From NCBI GenBank assembly GCA_910587085.1, contig CAJUMC010000090.1, forward strand, positions 1-8,314: a stretch of DNA of 8,314 bases. The letters run 5' to 3'. The position numbers and the translations under genes were made by a program. Origin of the DNA: an uncultured Lachnospiraceae bacterium (GTDB lineage Bacteria; Bacillota; Clostridia; Lachnospirales; Lachnospiraceae). Below the pieces are notes generated by a model. That model was not told the DNA's origin. It saw nothing but the letters and a program-made list of their open reading frames with translations, and did not search any database. Below, in pieces: positions 6,355-8,314 of this stretch (positions are counted from its first letter, which is position 1; each line of letters opens with the position of its first letter).

Positions 6355-8088
6355 TCAAAGTGCGGTATAATACAGGCAGGCATCCTCATACCGGTCTGTT
6401 TTCAGCCGGAAGCCGCCGGGAAGCGTCCCGAGCCGTCGGAATCCTGCTTTTTCAAAAAGATATATCGCGTCCATATTGTCCGCTGAAAACATATCAGTCT
6501 GCAGAATCCGGAAGCCTGTGCGGCGCGCCTGATCCATGCAGTCCCGGATAAGGGCCTCTGCGGTTTCCGGTTCTTTGCTCTGCGGCGGCAGAGCAAAGCA
6601 GGCGCTTAAGATATGGCTGCATCTTCCGGTGCCGCCCGGGTGCGCACAGTACAGACCTGCAATTTCGCCGGAGCTTTCTTCCGCTGACCTCTTCTCTGCA
6701 ATGCGGCAGAAGCTCTGGTCCGCAAAGAATACTGCTCCGGTGATCTCGGTCAGTCGTTCCTCCTGCGGGAAGGAAAAGCCAGCCTCCGCTGTCTCGTTCC
6801 ACAGAGCAATCATGGCAGGAACATCCCTCAGTTCATATCCGCGGATAACAAAGGCTGACGGCCGCAGCTGTGCTTCAGCGACGAAGCGGGCATCCTGCAG
6901 CGGATTTCCCGCGGAGACAGAGTCAGATACACCGTGCTCTTTTGCGGCGGAAGAGCTGAAGTCCTGCAGAAACGATTCCTTGGAAGAAGAGCTGAGGTTC
7001 TGCGGAAGCGGTTCTTTGGCGGAAGGGCAGGAAGCCTGCGCAACGTTCTTTTCCCCGGTTCCGGAAACCGGATTTTTTCCTTTTGAAGCTGCTCCCGTAC
7101 AGGAATCCGGCTGTGTTTTTACAGCCTGTGGCCCGGGTTCTGCTGTTTTGACGGAATACAGTCCCTGAAGCAGACGGCCTTCCTGTCTGGCGCATTCCGT
7201 CTCTATGTCGGACAGCTGTGCGCGGAGGCGGCGCATTACGGGCTCGAGCTGACTGCGGAACTGTATGACCGGCTGAGCACATTTTTTGATCTGATTCAGC
7301 ATAATGGAATCGGTCACCGGGTTGTCCAGTATATAATCCGAAAATTTTAAAAACTTTCCTGTGTCAAGCGAAGGATTCTCCTGCAGCCGTATGCCGGCGA
7401 GTTCTCCGCGGAAGCCCTTGACCTGCTCGGCAAGGGAAGCAAACAGGTTTTTTGCCCGGTTCAGCTGCTCGTGTTTTTCCATCCCGGCAAATATATTGCC
7501 GCCGTACAGATCCAGTTCTCCTATCTGTTCGGCATTTTCAAGGAAGGTCAGGATTTCCTTCGCCGTCGCGGACGCCGACTGTGCTGTCTTCAAAACTTTC
7601 CGCAGTCGTGCGGCATTATCCTTCAGGCTGGAGATTTCCTCCTCCATTTGAGCAAATTCCGGATTTTTTCTCCGGGCAATCTCCTTAAGTGCGGAGAGCT
7701 TTTCTTCCTCGATCCGTTCCATGCGTCTTTTTATCCCCTTCAGCTTCAGCAGCTCGTTTTCATAAAACCGGATTTTTTCCTCCGGCTCCTTCTGCTGCTC
7801 CAGCGCTTTCTTATACTGCGCGCTGAGAACGGCGGCTTTCGCCTGCTTCCGGGCAATTATTTTTTTGTGCTGAAGAGAGAGGCGGCAAGCCAGAGATCTT
7901 AAGCCACGCCCTTCCAGTTCCTCGATTTCTCTTGTCAGCTTCTTGTATGCGTTGTTCGATAATCTTGCCTGCTCCGATGCCTGCTCATAGCGGGTCTTCC
8001 AGTCCGCAAGCTTCGCACGGAGACTGTCCTCGGTATCCAGCTGGCCCTGAAGCCTGGCAAGCTCGCTGCTCTCGTTATCCTGCACCAT
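6355..8088 (-). CDS. Coiled-coil protein fused to a GNAT acetyltransferase-like domain
   Basis: This 577-residue cytoplasmic protein has no signal peptide or membrane segment. Residues ~8-310 are mostly charged helix with coiled-coil character. They include a Gly-Gly segment, ELDLYGGNIFAGMEKHEQ (191-208), and KFLKFSDYILD (245-255), resembling uncharacterised Firmicutes coiled-coil proteins I recall only by pattern. Residues ~311-410 are a low-complexity Ser/Pro/Lys linker with a 12-residue repeat. Residues ~413-577 are GNAT-like: VIRGYELRDVPAMIALWNE (414-432), GRCSHI (488-493), then FRILQTDMFSADNMDAIYLF (526-545), EKAGFRRLG (546-554) and LPGGFRL (556-562). The acetyl-CoA P-loop expected at about 501-510 is not recognisable, and the usual Tyr before EKxGF is Phe545, so activity is doubtful. 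The start has GGGAGG (8098-8103) 9 nt upstream. Substrate and role are unknown. Confidence 0.88.
   Translation of the reverse strand: MVQDNESSELARLQGQLDTEDSLRAKLADWKTRYEQASEQARLSNNAYKKLTREIEELEGRGLRSLACRLSLQHKKIIARKQAKAAVLSAQYKKALEQQKEPEEKIRFYENELLKLKGIKRRMERIEEEKLSALKEIARRKNPEFAQMEEEISSLKDNAARLRKVLKTAQSASATAKEILTFLENAEQIGELDLYGGNIFAGMEKHEQLNRAKNLFASLAEQVKGFRGELAGIRLQENPSLDTGKFLKFSDYILDNPVTDSIMLNQIKKCAQPVIQFRSQLEPVMRRLRAQLSDIETECARQEGRLLQGLYSVKTAEPGPQAVKTQPDSCTGAASKGKNPVSGTGEKNVAQASCPSAKEPLPQNLSSSSKESFLQDFSSSAAKEHGVSDSVSAGNPLQDARFVAEAQLRPSAFVIRGYELRDVPAMIALWNETAEAGFSFPQEERLTEITGAVFFADQSFCRIAEKRSAEESSGEIAGLYCAHPGGTGRCSHILSACFALPPQSKEPETAEALIRDCMDQARRTGFRILQTDMFSADNMDAIYLFEKAGFRRLGTLPGGFRLKTDRYEDACLYYTAL
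6951..7022 (-). repeat. 36-bp tandem repeat in the linker of the coiled-coil/GNAT gene
   Basis: Units 6951-6986 and 6987-7022 match at 28 of 36 positions by hand count, with most differences being transitions. They encode 12-residue Ser-rich units (AKEPLPQNLSSS and SKESFLQDFSSS), and a degenerate partial third unit may follow at 7023. The number of units may vary between strains. The repeat lies in the flexible linker between the coiled coil and the GNAT domain. Confidence 0.75.
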
Positions 8089-8205
8089 AGCATCCGACCT
8101 CCCTGTTTTGATATTTTATCGACGGCACATTTTGTTCTCTTTCGAACCGCTTTTTTCTGATCTTAACCGTGAAATTCCCTTCGCAATCGTCAGATAGTCA
8201 ATTAC

Positions 8206-8234
8206 AGTATAACAGATGTTAGCCCTGCTTTCAA
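8206..8234 (-). promoter_or_regulatory. Predicted sigma-A promoter of the coiled-coil/GNAT gene
   Basis: Read on the - strand, TTGAAA (complement of 8229-8234) and TATACT (complement of 8206-8211) are 17 bp apart. Both are close to consensus. Transcription would begin near 8199, leaving a leader of about 110 nt before the ATG at 8088. The gene is therefore likely monocistronic or the first of its transcript. The promoter shares its -35 sequence and spacing with the one before ecfA1. Confidence 0.7.
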
Positions 8235-8244
8235 CTTGGAGTTG
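8232..8244. promoter_or_regulatory. Small dyad overlapping the -35 box
   Basis: CAACT (8232-8236) and AGTTG (8240-8244) form a perfect 5-bp dyad around TGG, overlapping the edge of the -35 box of the minus-strand promoter. Two further short dyads lie beyond it: ACGG/CCGT (8253-8264) and TTACT/AGTAA (8264-8277). Any of these could be an operator, but arms of 4-5 bp are common by chance. I see no gene in 8089-8314. Confidence 0.2.
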
Positions 8245-8314
8245 TGCACCTGACGGGAGTCCGTTACTGTCAAGTAATCGTTGGCAATTTTTTTCCGTAC
8301 AGATTTTCTTATGT

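Noticed and set aside
6536..7168. 210-codon + strand ORF opposite the GNAT fusion gene
   Set aside because: It is an antisense shadow with no ribosome binding site or domain; the minus-strand gene has promoter, ribosome binding site and recognisable domains.
8268..8294. TTGACA on the minus strand (8268-8273) as another promoter, or TTACT/AGTAA plus the T-run (8288-8294) as a terminator
   Set aside because: The TTGACA has no -10 at a proper distance, and the T-run lies 10 nt beyond a weak 5-bp stem.

Overview
The window looks like chromosomal DNA from a Gram-positive Clostridia species, probably Lachnospiraceae-like. The basis is the gene order ecfA1-ecfA2-ecfT followed closely by truA, strong GGAGG-type ribosome binding sites, and secreted proteins with bacterial Ig-like (Big_2) domains. 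In many Firmicutes the ECF genes and truA form a block downstream of the rpoA-rplQ ribosomal protein genes. The gene to the left is outside the window, so that link is inferred.

Layout: positions 1-227 hold a good sigma-A type promoter (TTGAAA-17-TAAAAT) and a leader that can fold. Next come ecfA1 (228-1073), an unusually long 198-bp gap with two small hairpins, ecfA2 (1272-2237) and ecfT (2234-3031, overlapping ecfA2 by ATGA). Together they encode the energy-coupling module (two ATPases plus the transmembrane coupler) that powers vitamin and micronutrient uptake through exchangeable S components. No S component is encoded here. A 729-residue secreted protein follows (3181-5370), with an uncharacterised propeller-like N-terminal region, a Cys/His cluster and two tandem Big_2 domains. 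Then comes truA (5457-6308), the tRNA pseudouridine 38-40 synthase, which carries an extra loop and may be preceded by a 10-codon coupled mini-ORF. All these genes lie on the + strand and could be one transcript.

On the - strand, converging on truA with 46 bp between stops, is a 577-residue coiled-coil protein fused to a GNAT acetyltransferase-like domain (6355-8088). It has its own strong promoter (TTGAAA-17-TATACT at 8206-8234) and a leader of about 110 nt. Its acetyl-CoA loop and usual catalytic tyrosine look degraded.

The core genes are ordinary. The parts worth a second look are the secreted protein placed between ecfT and truA, the coiled-coil/GNAT fusion, the TruA insertion, and the non-coding leaders. 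I see no mobile element, CRISPR array, rRNA or tRNA, and no clear rho-independent terminator.
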